Of a stretch of 56,339 nt of DNA, positions 56,271-56,339 are shown in pieces. The DNA lies in contig NZ_BLZO01000018.1 in NCBI RefSeq assembly GCF_014132355.1, forward strand, positions 1 through 56,339, in the 5' to 3' direction. A program made the translations under genes and the position numbers. Every line of letters begins with the position of its first letter. The first letter of the stretch is position 1. The DNA is from Okeania sp. KiyG1. Its GTDB lineage: Bacteria; Cyanobacteriota; Cyanobacteriia; Cyanobacteriales; Microcoleaceae. Below the pieces are notes generated by a model that worked only from the letters and a program-made list of their open reading frames with translations, was not told where the DNA came from and ran no database searches.

Positions 56271-56339
56271 AACCATATTAATAGTTTGTAGCCTTTGGTT
56301 GATTGATCTTAAAAGGTGACACCAGCTTTGATTGTTGCT

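Overview
The window looks like a filamentous cyanobacterium with a large, repeat-rich genome, probably of the Oscillatoriales type (inference). The reasons are the many HIP1 octamers (GCGATCGC), the families present (kinase-WD40, nSTAND and NACHT NTPases, SxtI/SxtJ/DUF5989, Mo-nitrogenase C-terminal domain), a low coding density and many short palindromic and simple-sequence repeats. I saw no rRNA, tRNA or CRISPR.

Layout. 1-1227 is the 5' part of a NACHT NTPase on the minus strand. It is followed by glucokinase (glk), a kinase-WD40 protein with an altered DFG motif, a kinase-WD40 relic next to a decayed IS630 element, and mfd broken by two one-base homopolymer shifts. 10.4-12.8 kb holds a 128-bp tandem repeat and a TnpB element. 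12.9-35 kb is an unusual run of SGNH/GDSL-like hydrolase genes, mostly with an N-terminal membrane anchor. They fall into at least three subfamilies that I call A, B and C; fragments of a fourth (D) lie at 54.3-56.3 kb. A and B genes alternate on the minus strand (A, B relic, A relic, B, A, B), as expected after repeated duplication of an A-B pair. A MITE-like repeat lies in or beside several of the spacers. A membrane protein split by a frameshift, a broken Rpn-like gene, a PIN toxin/antitoxin pair with a stop in the toxin, and a TnpB pseudogene are interspersed.

36.3-36.9 kb holds a DUF5989 gene and a SxtJ-family gene, directly upstream of two class A SGNH genes in transcription order. The SxtI-like carbamoyltransferase that accompanies these genes elsewhere is at 43-45 kb. 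The two are separated by a block that looks inserted: a TnpB relic, a HigA-like relic, an HTH gene, a GTPase, an orphan amino-acid-binding lipoprotein and a membrane-anchored WD40 protein. The likely joint role is modification (carbamoylation or acyl transfer/hydrolysis) of a cell-surface glycan or a small molecule; this is inference.

45.7-54.1 kb holds two small genes (one Mo-nitrogenase C-terminal-like), a 13-copy 220-bp tandem array, and a two-gene operon. In that operon a small Bell-like protein with a GDVKG/IGD-rich tail precedes an nSTAND1-type NTPase with a matching N-terminal motif. This is the architecture expected of amyloid-signalling immune/cell-death modules, and it is the most interesting locus here. 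The 220-bp array is built from the 3' end of the NTPase gene. A TnpB pseudogene carrying two copies of the same short GC-rich repeat follows.

About ten one-base frameshifts occur, most of them in homopolymer runs. Some 'pseudogenes' may therefore be sequencing errors, and I mark these.
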